A stretch of 64,000 nucleotides of DNA from the NCBI GenBank assembly GCA_019166125.1, contig JAHTBO010000007.1:1-64000 (forward strand), read 5' to 3'. Positions 17,611-27,004 of the stretch are shown here, piece by piece. The stretch comes from Alcaligenaceae bacterium CGII-47. Its GTDB lineage: Bacteria; Pseudomonadota; Gammaproteobacteria; Burkholderiales; Burkholderiaceae_B. The notes beneath the pieces are model-generated. The model was not told the origin of the DNA, searched no databases, and worked only from the letters and a program-made list of their open reading frames with translations. The translations under genes and the position numbers were made by a program. Within the stretch, counting starts at the first letter, position 1; the number at the start of each line of letters is the position of its first letter.

Positions 17611-18450
17611 CTAGTTACCGCCTACCGCGGGCGCCTGCTGTACAGATTGGACTTCACGCAAGGGAATAGGTGCTTTAAGCCCCGCCTGCTGCAAGGTCTT
17701 GATCGCATCACGATACAGATCAAAGCGGGCATCCCAGTATTGATCAGCGGGCGTCCAGACACGAATATTGACCATGACCGCACTATCACGGTACTCGGCA
17801 GCCATCACGCGCGGCGCGGGATCCGACAAGACATTCGGATAACCGTCGACCAGCGTCTGCAAGGCAGCCATGGCCTGATCGAGGTCATCACCATAGCGCA
17901 CACCCACTGCAATATCCAGGCGCCGCGTCGCATTACGACTGTAGTTGATCAGCGGATTGCCCCAGACCAGACTATTGGGCAACAAGGTATGAACACCGTC
18001 GAACTGAATCAAACGCGTCATGAACAGGCCCACCTCATCGACCGTACCATCACCCTTGCCAACCACTGACACGTATTCCCCCGCCCTGATCGGACGCAGA
18101 ATAAGCAACATGATGCCCGCAGCAATATTTTGCAAGGTCCCTTGCAAGGCCAGGCCAATGGCCAACCCTGCGGCACCTAACAAGGTAATGATGCTTGCCG
18201 TCTGAATGCCCAGACGCGCCAGCACCGCCACAATCACAAGCACCCGGATTGTCCAGACCGTCACACTGATCAGCATGGGAACGATGGTGGGGTCGATACG
18301 CCTGGAATGCAGGGTCAGTCTGCGTACACCACGCCCCGTCAGCGAAGAAACGACCCACCCCGCAATAAAGATAATCAAGGTCAGGACAAGATCAATTGCC
18401 AATTGCCCGGCACCCGGAAACGCGGTGAGGTAACTGTCCAAAAAAGCCAT
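17611..18450 (-). CDS. small-conductance mechanosensitive channel, MscS family
   Basis: Opens under membrane tension to release solutes during hypo-osmotic shock. The 279-residue protein has three N-terminal membrane segments, the pore-lining third helix with alternating Gly/Ala (ITLLGAAGLAIGLALQGTLQNIAAG) and the beta domain (VVGKGDGTVDEVGLFMTRLIQFDGVHTLLPNSLVWG), typical of MscS. The length matches E. coli MscS (286). It converges with cysE with no spacer. Confidence 0.93.
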   Translation of the reverse strand: MAFLDSYLTAFPGAGQLAIDLVLTLIIFIAGWVVSSLTGRGVRRLTLHSRRIDPTIVPMLISVTVWTIRVLVIVAVLARLGIQTASIITLLGAAGLAIGLALQGTLQNIAAGIMLLILRPIRAGEYVSVVGKGDGTVDEVGLFMTRLIQFDGVHTLLPNSLVWGNPLINYSRNATRRLDIAVGVRYGDDLDQAMAALQTLVDGYPNVLSDPAPRVMAAEYRDSAVMVNIRVWTPADQYWDARFDLYRDAIKTLQQAGLKAPIPLREVQSVQQAPAVGGN

Positions 18451-18536
18451 TTGTGTTTTCCTATAGAAAATACAATAAAGACGTTATTTTACAGGGCGGT
18501 ATCGAACCGGAAGCGTTACAGGTTTTCATGTGCATA

Positions 18537-18556
18537 TACTGTATATTATTACAGTA
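18537..18556. promoter_or_regulatory. LexA (SOS) box upstream of imuA
   Basis: TACTGTATATTATTACAGTA matches the enterobacterial LexA consensus TACTG(TA)5CAGTA at every position of both half-sites; only the central AT run is altered. It lies 15 nt before the imuA start codon, so LexA bound there would block initiation. It explains DNA-damage control of the imuA-imuB-dnaE2 operon. Confidence 0.92.
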
Positions 18557-18571
18557 TTAACGAGAACCAAA

Positions 18572-19285
18572 ATGACCAAAGAACCGCTTCCTAGCCTTGA
18601 ACAAATCCATCCTGCACTCTGGCGAGCCTCTCAGCTATCGCGGGGGACGGGTCACTTTGCAAGTACCGGCTATCCGGCAGTCGACGCCCAACTACCAGGC
18701 GGCGGCTGGCCACTGGGCCAGCTCATCGATCTGCTTATTCCACGATCGGGTATCGGCGAGATCCAGATGCTGCGCACCGCATTCGCAAATGGCGACACGC
18801 GCCCTATTGCCATGGTGCAGCCACCCTATCGCCCTATGGCCTGTGCCTGGGCACACGGGGACAATCAGGCCTCCCGGCTGATCTGGATACGCGCGCCCCA
18901 CCGTGCCGACGCGCTGTGGGCCGCCGAACACATCCTCAAGAGCGGCACCTTTGCCGGCTTGCTGCTATGGCAGGACACCATGCGTGCCGCGACCGCACGC
19001 CGCTTGCACCTGGCCGCCCAGGCAGGCGACACGCTTTGTGTGCTGTTCCGGCCCCTGGGCGCGGCACAGCAGGCAAGCCCTGCACCGCTGCGTATCCTGT
19101 TGCGTCCCAGCGCGCAGGGCTTAAGCCTGTTAATCCTTAAGCGACGCGGCCAGCCCAGCACACACCTTATACCGATCACGCTCTACCCATCCACCCGTTT
19201 TGTCGAGCCTCATCATGCGAGTATGGATCGCCGCGCACCTAGCGTGCCCCAATCCGGACACGCGCTGCCTCAACTGGCGTACTGA
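18572..19285 (+). CDS. imuA: SOS mutagenesis protein ImuA (RecA-like)
   Basis: First gene of the mutasome cassette. The 237-residue product has a RecA/SulA-like fold with GYPAVDAQLPGGGWPLGQLIDLL, the degenerate P-loop region that marks ImuA. It supports translesion synthesis with ImuB and DnaE2. I chose the ATG at 18572 (MTKEPLPSL), because the in-frame codons upstream overlap the LexA box. It overlaps imuB by 71 nt, suggesting coupled translation. Confidence 0.9.
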   Translation: MTKEPLPSLEQIHPALWRASQLSRGTGHFASTGYPAVDAQLPGGGWPLGQLIDLLIPRSGIGEIQMLRTAFANGDTRPIAMVQPPYRPMACAWAHGDNQASRLIWIRAPHRADALWAAEHILKSGTFAGLLLWQDTMRAATARRLHLAAQAGDTLCVLFRPLGAAQQASPAPLRILLRPSAQGLSLLILKRRGQPSTHLIPITLYPSTRFVEPHHASMDRRAPSVPQSGHALPQLAY

Positions 19286-20498
19286 GGCAGCAATCACGCT
19301 GCTGCAGTACACGCCAGAGCTTGCACAATCCTCTCAGGACACCCTGCTCATGAACGTGTCTGCCAGCCTCAGTCTGTTTAAGGGGGTGCGCGAGTTATCC
19401 CGACGTATTCAGCTGTCGCTCGAAAACCTGGGCCTAGATGTGCGCCTGGGCATTGCTCCCACCGCTGGAGGCGCCCAGCTACTGGCCACCGGATCCACAC
19501 ATATGCGACGCGTCCTCAAGCAGGTCACGCTTACTCGACGGCTCGACGCCCTACCCTGCGCCTGTCTACCTGCCGCCATACCTTATCTAAGTTGGTTGGA
19601 CGCGATAGGCTGCACACACCTGGGCCAACTCAGAACGCTACCGCGCGCAGGCCTGCAACGCCGCACGCATATCCAGCTTATCCATGCATTGGATACTGCT
19701 TATGGGCGAACACCAGAACGATTGGAATGGTTTATCCCCCCTTCAGCGTTTCACGCTCGGATCGAACTGTCTGAGCACATCGAATACGTCCAGGCACTCC
19801 AATTCGTCGCCCGCCGCTTGGTCGAGCAGTTGTGCGGGTGGCTCAGCGCTCACCACTTAGCGATAAACCGGCTGGGTTTTTTGCTGGAGCACGAGCATGG
19901 GCGCCACGCTCGCCCCCCCACGCAGGTAGATGTCATGACGGGCACGCCTACCTGGCTAGCCGAGCCATTGATGTGCTTGCTCTACGAACGGCTCCAGCGT
20001 ACGACGCTATCCGCACCTGTCATTGCGGTGGCGCTGGCCGTACACGACACCGAACCCATGGCACCCGTTTCAGACTCACTATTTCCGGAGCCTGGTGGCA
20101 GCCCCGCCGATCGCCAATACACGCTCGATCTACTCACCGCCCGCCTGGGTCGCGAAAATATCCTGCGCGCCAGTCCCCTGGCTGACCATCGGCCTGAGAT
20201 CGCCAACCATTGGGTGCCTTTTGATGAAAAACCCTCGCCAGCGCACTATGCCCCAGGGGCGGAACGTCCTCTCTGGCTGCTGGCCTCACCGATCGCCTTA
20301 TCGATCCAACAGCATCGCCCTGTCTACGGCTCACCGTTACGCATCCTGCGTGGGCCTGAGCGCATCGAGGACGGATGGTGGGGTGGGTTGACGGTGCGCG
20401 ACTACTTCATCGCCCAGGACGAGGATGGCGCGCGCTATTGGCTGTTTCAGGAACGAGGCCAGGACAGTGGCTGGTTCCTGCATGGCTTGTTCGCTTAA
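19215..20498 (+). CDS. imuB: Y-family polymerase-like protein ImuB
   Basis: The 427-residue product starts MRVWIAAHLACPNPD and has Y-family features (SASLSLFKG replacing the catalytic loop; YLSWLDAIGCTHLGQLRTLPRAGLQRR as the HhH region), but the acidic catalytic residues of active Y-family polymerases are not visible, as is usual for ImuB. It acts as a scaffold that bridges the beta clamp and DnaE2. The first in-frame start candidate is TTG at 19200, but ATG at 19215 is better. It ends 15 nt before dnaE2. Confidence 0.9.
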   Translation: MRVWIAAHLACPNPDTRCLNWRTEAAITLLQYTPELAQSSQDTLLMNVSASLSLFKGVRELSRRIQLSLENLGLDVRLGIAPTAGGAQLLATGSTHMRRVLKQVTLTRRLDALPCACLPAAIPYLSWLDAIGCTHLGQLRTLPRAGLQRRTHIQLIHALDTAYGRTPERLEWFIPPSAFHARIELSEHIEYVQALQFVARRLVEQLCGWLSAHHLAINRLGFLLEHEHGRHARPPTQVDVMTGTPTWLAEPLMCLLYERLQRTTLSAPVIAVALAVHDTEPMAPVSDSLFPEPGGSPADRQYTLDLLTARLGRENILRASPLADHRPEIANHWVPFDEKPSPAHYAPGAERPLWLLASPIALSIQQHRPVYGSPLRILRGPERIEDGWWGGLTVRDYFIAQDEDGARYWLFQERGQDSGWFLHGLFA

Positions 20499-20513
20499 GG
20501 TCATGGCGCGCTC

Positions 20514-23500
20514 ATGAAACCGAACCACTTACCCGCCTACGCCGAGTTGCACTGCATCACGAACCACACCTTTCTGCAAGGCGCGTCCCATCCTGAAGAG
20601 CTGGTCGAGCGTGCAGTGCAATTGGGCTATACGGCTTTGGCCATCACCGACGAGTGCTCTGTAGCAGGCGTCGTACGCGCTCACACCGCAGCAAAAAAAT
20701 GCGGACTCCCCTTGCTGATCGGCACGAGCCTTGGCTTACACAACACTGACCGCAGCCTGGCTATCCGCCTGGTGCTGCTCGCCCAAACCCGCAATGGCTA
20801 CGGCAACCTGTGTGAGCTTATTACCTTAGGAAGACGGCGGGCACCCAAGGGCGAATATTGGCTAAACCTTACAGACCTCGCACAGCCCGATCCTTCTGCA
20901 TCTACACCACCTCTGGCCCATCTGCACAGCATGCCCGAGTGTCTGGCCCTACTTGTACCCGAATATGGCGTTGCCTACGAACGCCTGCTCGCCCAGGCAC
21001 ATTGGCTGTACACGACCTTTCCCGGGCGTTGCTGGATGTCGTTGACCCTATTGCATCGCGCCCAGGACGAGCCGCACAAGGCGACGGTCCTTGCTGCGGC
21101 CCATCATGCAGGCCTGCCGGTCGTCGCGACCGGCCAGGTTCAGATGCATCTGCGCTCACGCAAGCCCTTGCACGACACGCTGACCGCCATCAGGCTAGGG
21201 ACGAGCGTCATGGCCAGCGGCTTTAACCGGGCCTCCAATGCCGAACAGCACCTGCGTTCGCGCCTGCGCCTGGCTAATCTGTATTCCCCCGAAGCACTAG
21301 AACAGACCGTAGGCATCGCCGCACAATGCACATTCAATCTGGACGAGCTAAGGTACGAATACCCCAACGAGATCTGCCCTGACGGTCAATCGCCTGCCAC
21401 CTATTTGCGGCAGGAAACCTATCGCGGCGCCCACCAACGATTCAAAAACGGTATTCCAGCCAATGTACAGACACAACTGGCGCACGAGCTGGATCTGATC
21501 GGACAACTCAAATACGAGCCTTACTTCCTCACTGTCTACGACATTGTCAGGTTTGCCCGCAGCCAGGGCATTCTGTGCCAAGGGCGAGGTTCCGCTGCAA
21601 ATAGCGCTGTGTGCTACTGCTTAGGGATTACCGAAGTCGATCCGGCGCGTGGCAACTGCCTGTTTGAACGGTTCATCAGCAAAGAGCGCAACGAGCCGCC
21701 GGACATCGATGTGGACTTCGAGCATCAAAGACGCGAGGAGGTCATTCAATACATCTACAAGAAATACGGTCGGGACCGGGCGGCCTTGACGGCGGTCGTC
21801 ATCAGTTACCGGGTCAAGAGCACCTTGCGCGATACGGGCAAGGCCCTGGGACTAAGCCCTGCAATCATAGACGCCGTCGCTCAGGCCTACCATCACTGGG
21901 ACGGACGCGCGAACCTGGCGGCACGCATGATCGAAGCTGGCCTGGATGCCGACACGCCGATCACCAAACAATGGCTCATCCTGGCCGAGCAGCTACTGGG
22001 ATTCCCGCGCCACCTGTCTCAGCATCCAGGCGGCTTTGTGATCTCACAGGGCCCGCTATGCCGACTCGTGCCTATTGAAAATGCCGCGATGGCCCATCGC
22101 AGCGTAGTGCAATGGGACAAGGACGATCTTGATGCGCTCGGTCTACTGAAGGTAGATGTGCTGGCGCTAGGCATGCTAAGCGCACTGCGCCGGGCACTGG
22201 CATTTGTCTCCGAGCGGCGAGGGATTCCTTTTAGACTCCAGGATATTCCACCCGAGGACTCGGACACCTATGACATGATCTGCCGGGCCGATACGATTGG
22301 CACCTTTCAGATCGAATCACGCGCCCAGATGAGCATGCTGCCGCGCCTGCGCCCCAGGAACTTCTACGATCTGGTGATCGAAGTCGCCATTGTGCGCCCA
22401 GGTCCCGTTCAAGGCGATATGGTTCACCCCTACTTACGTCGCCGCCAGGGCCTCGAACCCATCACCTACCCAAGCGCAGAGATACGGCAGGCACTCGAGC
22501 GCACCTTGGGCATTCCTATCTTTCAAGAGCAGGTCATGCGGGTCGCCATGCTCGCTGCCGGCTTTACCGCTGGCGAGGCAGATGAGCTCAGGCGTTCCAT
22601 GGCTGCCTGGAAACGCAAAGGCGGACTGAGCCGGTTTTACGACAAAATCATCGATGGCATGCATGAGCGTGGATACGAACGCGCCTTTGCCGAACAAATT
22701 TTTAAGCAGATTCAGGGTTTTGGAGAATATGGTTTTCCAGAGAGCCATGCCGCAAGTTTTGCCCTGCTGACCTACGCCAGTTGCTGGCTCAAGCAGCACG
22801 AACCAGAGGCCTTCCTCGCCGCTCTGCTCAATAGCCAACCCATGGGGTTCTACTCGGTAGCTATCCTGGTCCAGGATGCGCGCCGTCACGGCGTGCGCAT
22901 CCTGCCTGCTGATGTCATGACCAGCAACTGGACAGCTCGCTTGGAATTTACGCAGGATCCCCGCCCCGCCGTGCGCTTGGGGCTGAACCAGATCAAAGGC
23001 CTGGGGCAGGACGCAGCGCAGCGCATCGAATATGCGCGCACCCATGCCCCCTTTGTCTCGATGAGCGATCTCGCGCGGCGTGCGAATATGAATCGCCATG
23101 ATCTGAACGCCCTGGCAGATGCCAATGCCTTGCATGCACTAAGCGCAGAGCGCCGAACGGCGCTGTGGGAAGCCGTAGTCAGCATCCCTGAGCAAGGCCT
23201 GCTACGAGAGGCCGACATCTATGAAACGGATGCACCCATCCTCGCGCCATTACGCGAAGGTCAGGCGCTAGCTGCTGACTACCGTAGCCTGGGCCTCACG
23301 CTTGGGCGCCACCCCATGGCGTTGCTGCGCGACAAGCTCACCGCGCTGCGCTTCAGCGCCTCATCCAGCCTGCACGAGCAGCCCGATCGTCGTCTGGTCC
23401 GCGCAGCAGGTATCGTCGTCGGCCGGCAGCGCCCCAGAACCGCCCGTGGCATCGTCTTTGTCACGCTGGAGGATGAAGACGGCCAGATCAACCTCATCAT

Positions 23501-23672
23501 TCGCCCTGATCTCGTGGATCGACAACGCCAGGAACTCCTCCATGCCCGCCTGATGGGCGTCTACGGCTCCTGGCAGTCCAAGGAGGGCGTGCAGCACCTC
23601 ATCGCCGGCCGGCTGGTGGACCTCACGCATCTGTTAGGCAACCTGATGACGCGCAGCCGAGACTTTCATTGA
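20514..23672 (+). CDS. dnaE2: error-prone DNA polymerase DnaE2
   Basis: C-family polymerase that performs translesion synthesis after DNA damage together with ImuA and ImuB. The 1052-residue protein has an N-terminal PHP domain (AELHCITNHTFLQGASHPEEL), the polymerase active-site segment NEPPDIDVDFEHQRREEVIQY with its paired aspartates, RGSAANS, and a C-terminal OB-fold (GIVFVTLEDEDGQINLIIRP). DnaE2 proteins are about 100 residues shorter than the replicative DnaE, which fits. It is the third gene of the LexA-controlled operon. No clear terminator follows. Confidence 0.96.
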   Translation: MKPNHLPAYAELHCITNHTFLQGASHPEELVERAVQLGYTALAITDECSVAGVVRAHTAAKKCGLPLLIGTSLGLHNTDRSLAIRLVLLAQTRNGYGNLCELITLGRRRAPKGEYWLNLTDLAQPDPSASTPPLAHLHSMPECLALLVPEYGVAYERLLAQAHWLYTTFPGRCWMSLTLLHRAQDEPHKATVLAAAHHAGLPVVATGQVQMHLRSRKPLHDTLTAIRLGTSVMASGFNRASNAEQHLRSRLRLANLYSPEALEQTVGIAAQCTFNLDELRYEYPNEICPDGQSPATYLRQETYRGAHQRFKNGIPANVQTQLAHELDLIGQLKYEPYFLTVYDIVRFARSQGILCQGRGSAANSAVCYCLGITEVDPARGNCLFERFISKERNEPPDIDVDFEHQRREEVIQYIYKKYGRDRAALTAVVISYRVKSTLRDTGKALGLSPAIIDAVAQAYHHWDGRANLAARMIEAGLDADTPITKQWLILAEQLLGFPRHLSQHPGGFVISQGPLCRLVPIENAAMAHRSVVQWDKDDLDALGLLKVDVLALGMLSALRRALAFVSERRGIPFRLQDIPPEDSDTYDMICRADTIGTFQIESRAQMSMLPRLRPRNFYDLVIEVAIVRPGPVQGDMVHPYLRRRQGLEPITYPSAEIRQALERTLGIPIFQEQVMRVAMLAAGFTAGEADELRRSMAAWKRKGGLSRFYDKIIDGMHERGYERAFAEQIFKQIQGFGEYGFPESHAASFALLTYASCWLKQHEPEAFLAALLNSQPMGFYSVAILVQDARRHGVRILPADVMTSNWTARLEFTQDPRPAVRLGLNQIKGLGQDAAQRIEYARTHAPFVSMSDLARRANMNRHDLNALADANALHALSAERRTALWEAVVSIPEQGLLREADIYETDAPILAPLREGQALAADYRSLGLTLGRHPMALLRDKLTALRFSASSSLHEQPDRRLVRAAGIVVGRQRPRTARGIVFVTLEDEDGQINLIIRPDLVDRQRQELLHARLMGVYGSWQSKEGVQHLIAGRLVDLTHLLGNLMTRSRDFH

Positions 23673-23756
23673 TGTAAAAAACCCAACGATACGCGTCATG
23701 AGCGTGAATGATGGCGGGCTATACTTTTCAAGATAAAAATCAGCGAGGACGACACG

Positions 23757-24431
23757 ATGCGCATATTGCTGGTCGAAGACAATCCGGATCTGGGTGATGC
23801 CATCGATACCAAACTGCGCACGGCAGGCCACAGTGTCGAATGGGCACGAGACGGTGAGCAGGCCTTGGCCTGGGACAGCCACGACACCTGGGACGCTGTT
23901 GTTCTGGACATCATGCTGCCCGGCCAGGACGGCTTTGCCGTGATCCGCGCCCTACGCGGCGCAGGCTGCGAAGCGCCCGTGCTGGTTATCACTGCACGCT
24001 CCGAAATCGAGGACAAAATCGACATGCTTGATCTGGGCGCAGACGACTATATGGTCAAGCCCTTTGATCTGCGCGAACTCGAGGCACGTCTGCGCGCGCT
24101 CATGCGCCGACCCTCAGGCCTGACCACCAGCGTGGCACACTACGGCAACCTCAGCCTGGACCTGGCCAGTACCAGCGCCAGCATCGCGGGTGTGCCTATA
24201 GAGCTGGGGCGGCGCGAATTCAGGCTGCTCGAAATTCTGCTCGCGCATCTGGGCAAGACCATCGTCAAGGAACGATTGATGAACCAGATGTTCAGCCAAA
24301 GCGACGATGTTTCTCCCAATGCGCTGGAACTCCAAGTATCGCGTCTACGCAAAAAACTCACTGATTCATCCGTCGAAATCGTGACGATACGCGGTGTCGG
24401 ATACCAGGCCCGCAACCATGACAGCATCTAA
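23757..24431 (+). CDS. OmpR/PhoB-family response regulator
   Basis: The 224-residue protein has a receiver domain (acidic pair at residues 8-9, phosphoacceptor Asp51 in VVLDIMLPG, conserved Lys in DYMVKPFD) and a C-terminal winged-helix DNA-binding domain (ELGRREFRLLEILLAHLGK, VSRLRKKLTDSSVEIVTIRGVGYQ). It overlaps the sensor-kinase gene by 14 nt, so the two form a cognate pair. Its likely targets are the adjacent ABC transporter genes (inference from position). Confidence 0.94.
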   Translation: MRILLVEDNPDLGDAIDTKLRTAGHSVEWARDGEQALAWDSHDTWDAVVLDIMLPGQDGFAVIRALRGAGCEAPVLVITARSEIEDKIDMLDLGADDYMVKPFDLRELEARLRALMRRPSGLTTSVAHYGNLSLDLASTSASIAGVPIELGRREFRLLEILLAHLGKTIVKERLMNQMFSQSDDVSPNALELQVSRLRKKLTDSSVEIVTIRGVGYQARNHDSI

Positions 24432-26925
24432 CACGTTTTCCATCCGGCGTCGGGTATTTACCGTGGCTATCGCCTTGCTGCTGGGCGTGACCGTCATGCT
24501 TGTCGTGTTCCTGCACGATTACGCCCAACGCGCCTCAGACCGCGCCTTTGACCGCCTGTTGGCCGCCTCGGCGCTCAGCATCGCCGGCTCCGTACAAATC
24601 GAGGACAATAAAGTCACGACCGAGCTGCCCTTCGCAGCACTGGCCATGCTCTCGAGTGGTGAACGGGTTTTTTACACCGTACGCAACGCTCAAGGGTCAT
24701 TGATCACCGGCTACGATGACCTCGATCCATCGCTGCCCCTGGCGAGCTCCGCCCAAGCCGTCTTCAACAACGCCACTTACCACAACGATGCGATACGCAT
24801 CAGCACGATGGGACATCTGGTATCCGCCAACCAGCAGGCCGGCTGGATCACCATCCGGGTGGCCGAAACCCGTGGCGCTCGCGAAGCCCTCGCCACCGAG
24901 ATATTTAACCGCAGCGCACTCCCGCTCATCCTGATTGTTGCCATGGCGCTGGGTATGCTGTGGTTCGGCATTCAACACGCCTTCGCACCCCTCGGCCTGC
25001 TGGAGCGCGAACTGCATCGCCGCACACCCGATAATCTGGAGCCACTCGCCAGCCCTGTACCCAGCGAGGTCCGACGCCTGGTTGACGCGCTCAACGCTTT
25101 CATGCAACGCCTGCAATCAATGATGAACACGCTCAACAGCCTGGTCGCCGACGCCGCCCACCAGATCCGCACACCTCTCGCTTCCCTACGCGCACAGGCC
25201 GAGGTCGCCCTCGAGGAAGATGATCCGCAGCGTCTGCACGAGCGCCTCACGCGCATTCATCTGAATGCATCCCACGCCAGCCAGCTCGTTAACCAGTTCC
25301 TGATGGATGCCACCATTACCCACAGACTGGGTATACACAGCAATGCGACGGTGGGCGTGGCCGAGATCATCAATGAAACCCGCCGACGCATCGGGCCGCT
25401 CGATCAGTCGCGCTTGCAGATCATGATCGCCCCCGATACGCGCCGCGCACGCATCCAGGGTGACCGCATCGCCCTGCGCGAGATGCTACGCAACCTAGTG
25501 GATAATGCCTTGCGCTATGCGCCAGACGGCGACGTAGAGATCAACATTGAGCTCCTGCCCCGACAGCGTTTGGCTCTGACGATTTCTGACCGCGGGCCGG
25601 GCATCCCTGAGCAGGACAAAAAAAACGCGCTCGAACGTTTCTGGCGTGGCAGCAGCGCCCAATCCCAGTCGGGCTCAGGGCTCGGGCTGACCATCGTGAA
25701 ATCTGTCGTGCAGGCGCACAATGGGTCGCTATCACTGCGCGACCGCGCAGGCGGTGGCCTATCGGTGTATATCACCCTCCCGCTCGCACCCACTCCACCG
25801 CTCACCGCGTCCCTCGCCGTGCTGTGCATGATCGGCCTGCTCACGGCTCTGGGCCTGAATTCGCTACAGCCCGTCCATGCCCAGACGCGACAGGCCAGCC
25901 CCGAGATCGTCACTCAATTCCCGGCGCCCCAGAACACAGAAAAAACGCTGACTCTGGCCGGGCCTACCGATACCCCCGCATTTACCGCCTTAGCGCTTGG
26001 CTTTCAACGAGCGCACCCCGATATCACCCTGATCTACCGCGAGATGGGCAGCCGTGAACTATACGAACAAGCTGTTGCCAAAAAGCTCGGTGAGGTCGAT
26101 ATATTGATCAACTCGGCCGTTGACCTACAAGTCAAACTCGCCAATGATGGCTACGCCATGCATTACGCCTCACCTTATGCTGCGCAATTGCCACGATGGG
26201 CGGTGTGGCGTTCAGAGGTCTTTGGCTTTACCTTTGAACCCGCCGTCATCGTCTATAACCCCGAGCGCTTTACCGCCGAAACCGTACCGCGCTCACGTCA
26301 GGCCTTACTGCACCTGCTCGAGCAAAAGTCCGCAAACCTATATGACCGGGTAGGAACCTACGATATCGCGGCCAGCAGCGTCGGCTACCTGCTCGCTGCC
26401 CAGGACGAACTGGTGTCCTCGAACTTCTGGGGACTGGCCAACGCCATGGGTGAAGTCAGCACGCAGCTCTACAGCACGAGCGCAGGCATACTGGACGATA
26501 TCGAACAGGGCCACCTGGACCTAGGCTATAACGTACTGGGATCCTATGCCTTTGCACGACAGGCCTCAGGTCATCGCATCGGCATTGTCATCCCCCAGGA
26601 CTATGTATTGGTGCTGGCACGTTCAGCACTGATTGCACGTCACACCACCCACCCTGACGAAGCCCGCAGCTTTATCGACTGGATTCTGTCGCCCACCGGC
26701 CAGGCTGTTACAGCCAGTCAGGCGGGCCTGGGTTCAATCACAGGTGACCTGCCCAGCCCCTGGTCCCAGAGCACATTGCTCAATCTGCCCCAAGGCATCA
26801 TCCAGCCAATTGCGCTGACACCAGCCCTGCTCGTGGGCCTGGACCAGCAACGGCATGCACGTTTTACCCGGAACTGGATGCGCTTGATTACCGACGTCGG
26901 CGCCCAACGCATGACAGGACGCTGA
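24418..26925 (+). CDS. sensor histidine kinase fused to a C-terminal periplasmic binding-protein domain
   Basis: 835 residues from ATG 24418. Residues 13-34 and 167-187 are membrane helices enclosing a periplasmic loop; then come a HAMP-like linker, the phosphoacceptor His248 (ADAAHQIRTPLASL), the N-box (NLVDNALRYAP), and G boxes (DRGPGIPEQD, GSGLGLTIVKS). After residue 460 a third hydrophobic segment (LTASLAVLCMIGLLTALGL) ends in PVHA-Q, and about 330 residues of an iron(III)-type solute-binding domain follow. This last part shares PRWAVW, FEPAV.VYN, TYDI..S.VG, GYN.LG.YA and DYVLVL.R with the next gene's product. Topology puts the binding domain outside, so it may sense the transported ligand. 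PVHA-Q also looks like a signal-peptidase site, so release of the domain is possible. Confidence 0.9.
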   Translation: MTASNTFSIRRRVFTVAIALLLGVTVMLVVFLHDYAQRASDRAFDRLLAASALSIAGSVQIEDNKVTTELPFAALAMLSSGERVFYTVRNAQGSLITGYDDLDPSLPLASSAQAVFNNATYHNDAIRISTMGHLVSANQQAGWITIRVAETRGAREALATEIFNRSALPLILIVAMALGMLWFGIQHAFAPLGLLERELHRRTPDNLEPLASPVPSEVRRLVDALNAFMQRLQSMMNTLNSLVADAAHQIRTPLASLRAQAEVALEEDDPQRLHERLTRIHLNASHASQLVNQFLMDATITHRLGIHSNATVGVAEIINETRRRIGPLDQSRLQIMIAPDTRRARIQGDRIALREMLRNLVDNALRYAPDGDVEINIELLPRQRLALTISDRGPGIPEQDKKNALERFWRGSSAQSQSGSGLGLTIVKSVVQAHNGSLSLRDRAGGGLSVYITLPLAPTPPLTASLAVLCMIGLLTALGLNSLQPVHAQTRQASPEIVTQFPAPQNTEKTLTLAGPTDTPAFTALALGFQRAHPDITLIYREMGSRELYEQAVAKKLGEVDILINSAVDLQVKLANDGYAMHYASPYAAQLPRWAVWRSEVFGFTFEPAVIVYNPERFTAETVPRSRQALLHLLEQKSANLYDRVGTYDIAASSVGYLLAAQDELVSSNFWGLANAMGEVSTQLYSTSAGILDDIEQGHLDLGYNVLGSYAFARQASGHRIGIVIPQDYVLVLARSALIARHTTHPDEARSFIDWILSPTGQAVTASQAGLGSITGDLPSPWSQSTLLNLPQGIIQPIALTPALLVGLDQQRHARFTRNWMRLITDVGAQRMTGR

Positions 26926-27004
26926 CAGCTTACGTCACTAAGATACTCCCAAGAGGGAGGCCATCTAAGCGCTCCCTGTAAAACCATTTCAAGGAGAAGA
27001 CGAC

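Noticed and set aside
22434-23135. Minus-strand ORF of 233 codons antisense to dnaE2
   Set aside because: Shadow frame inside a conserved polymerase gene; no recognised motif.
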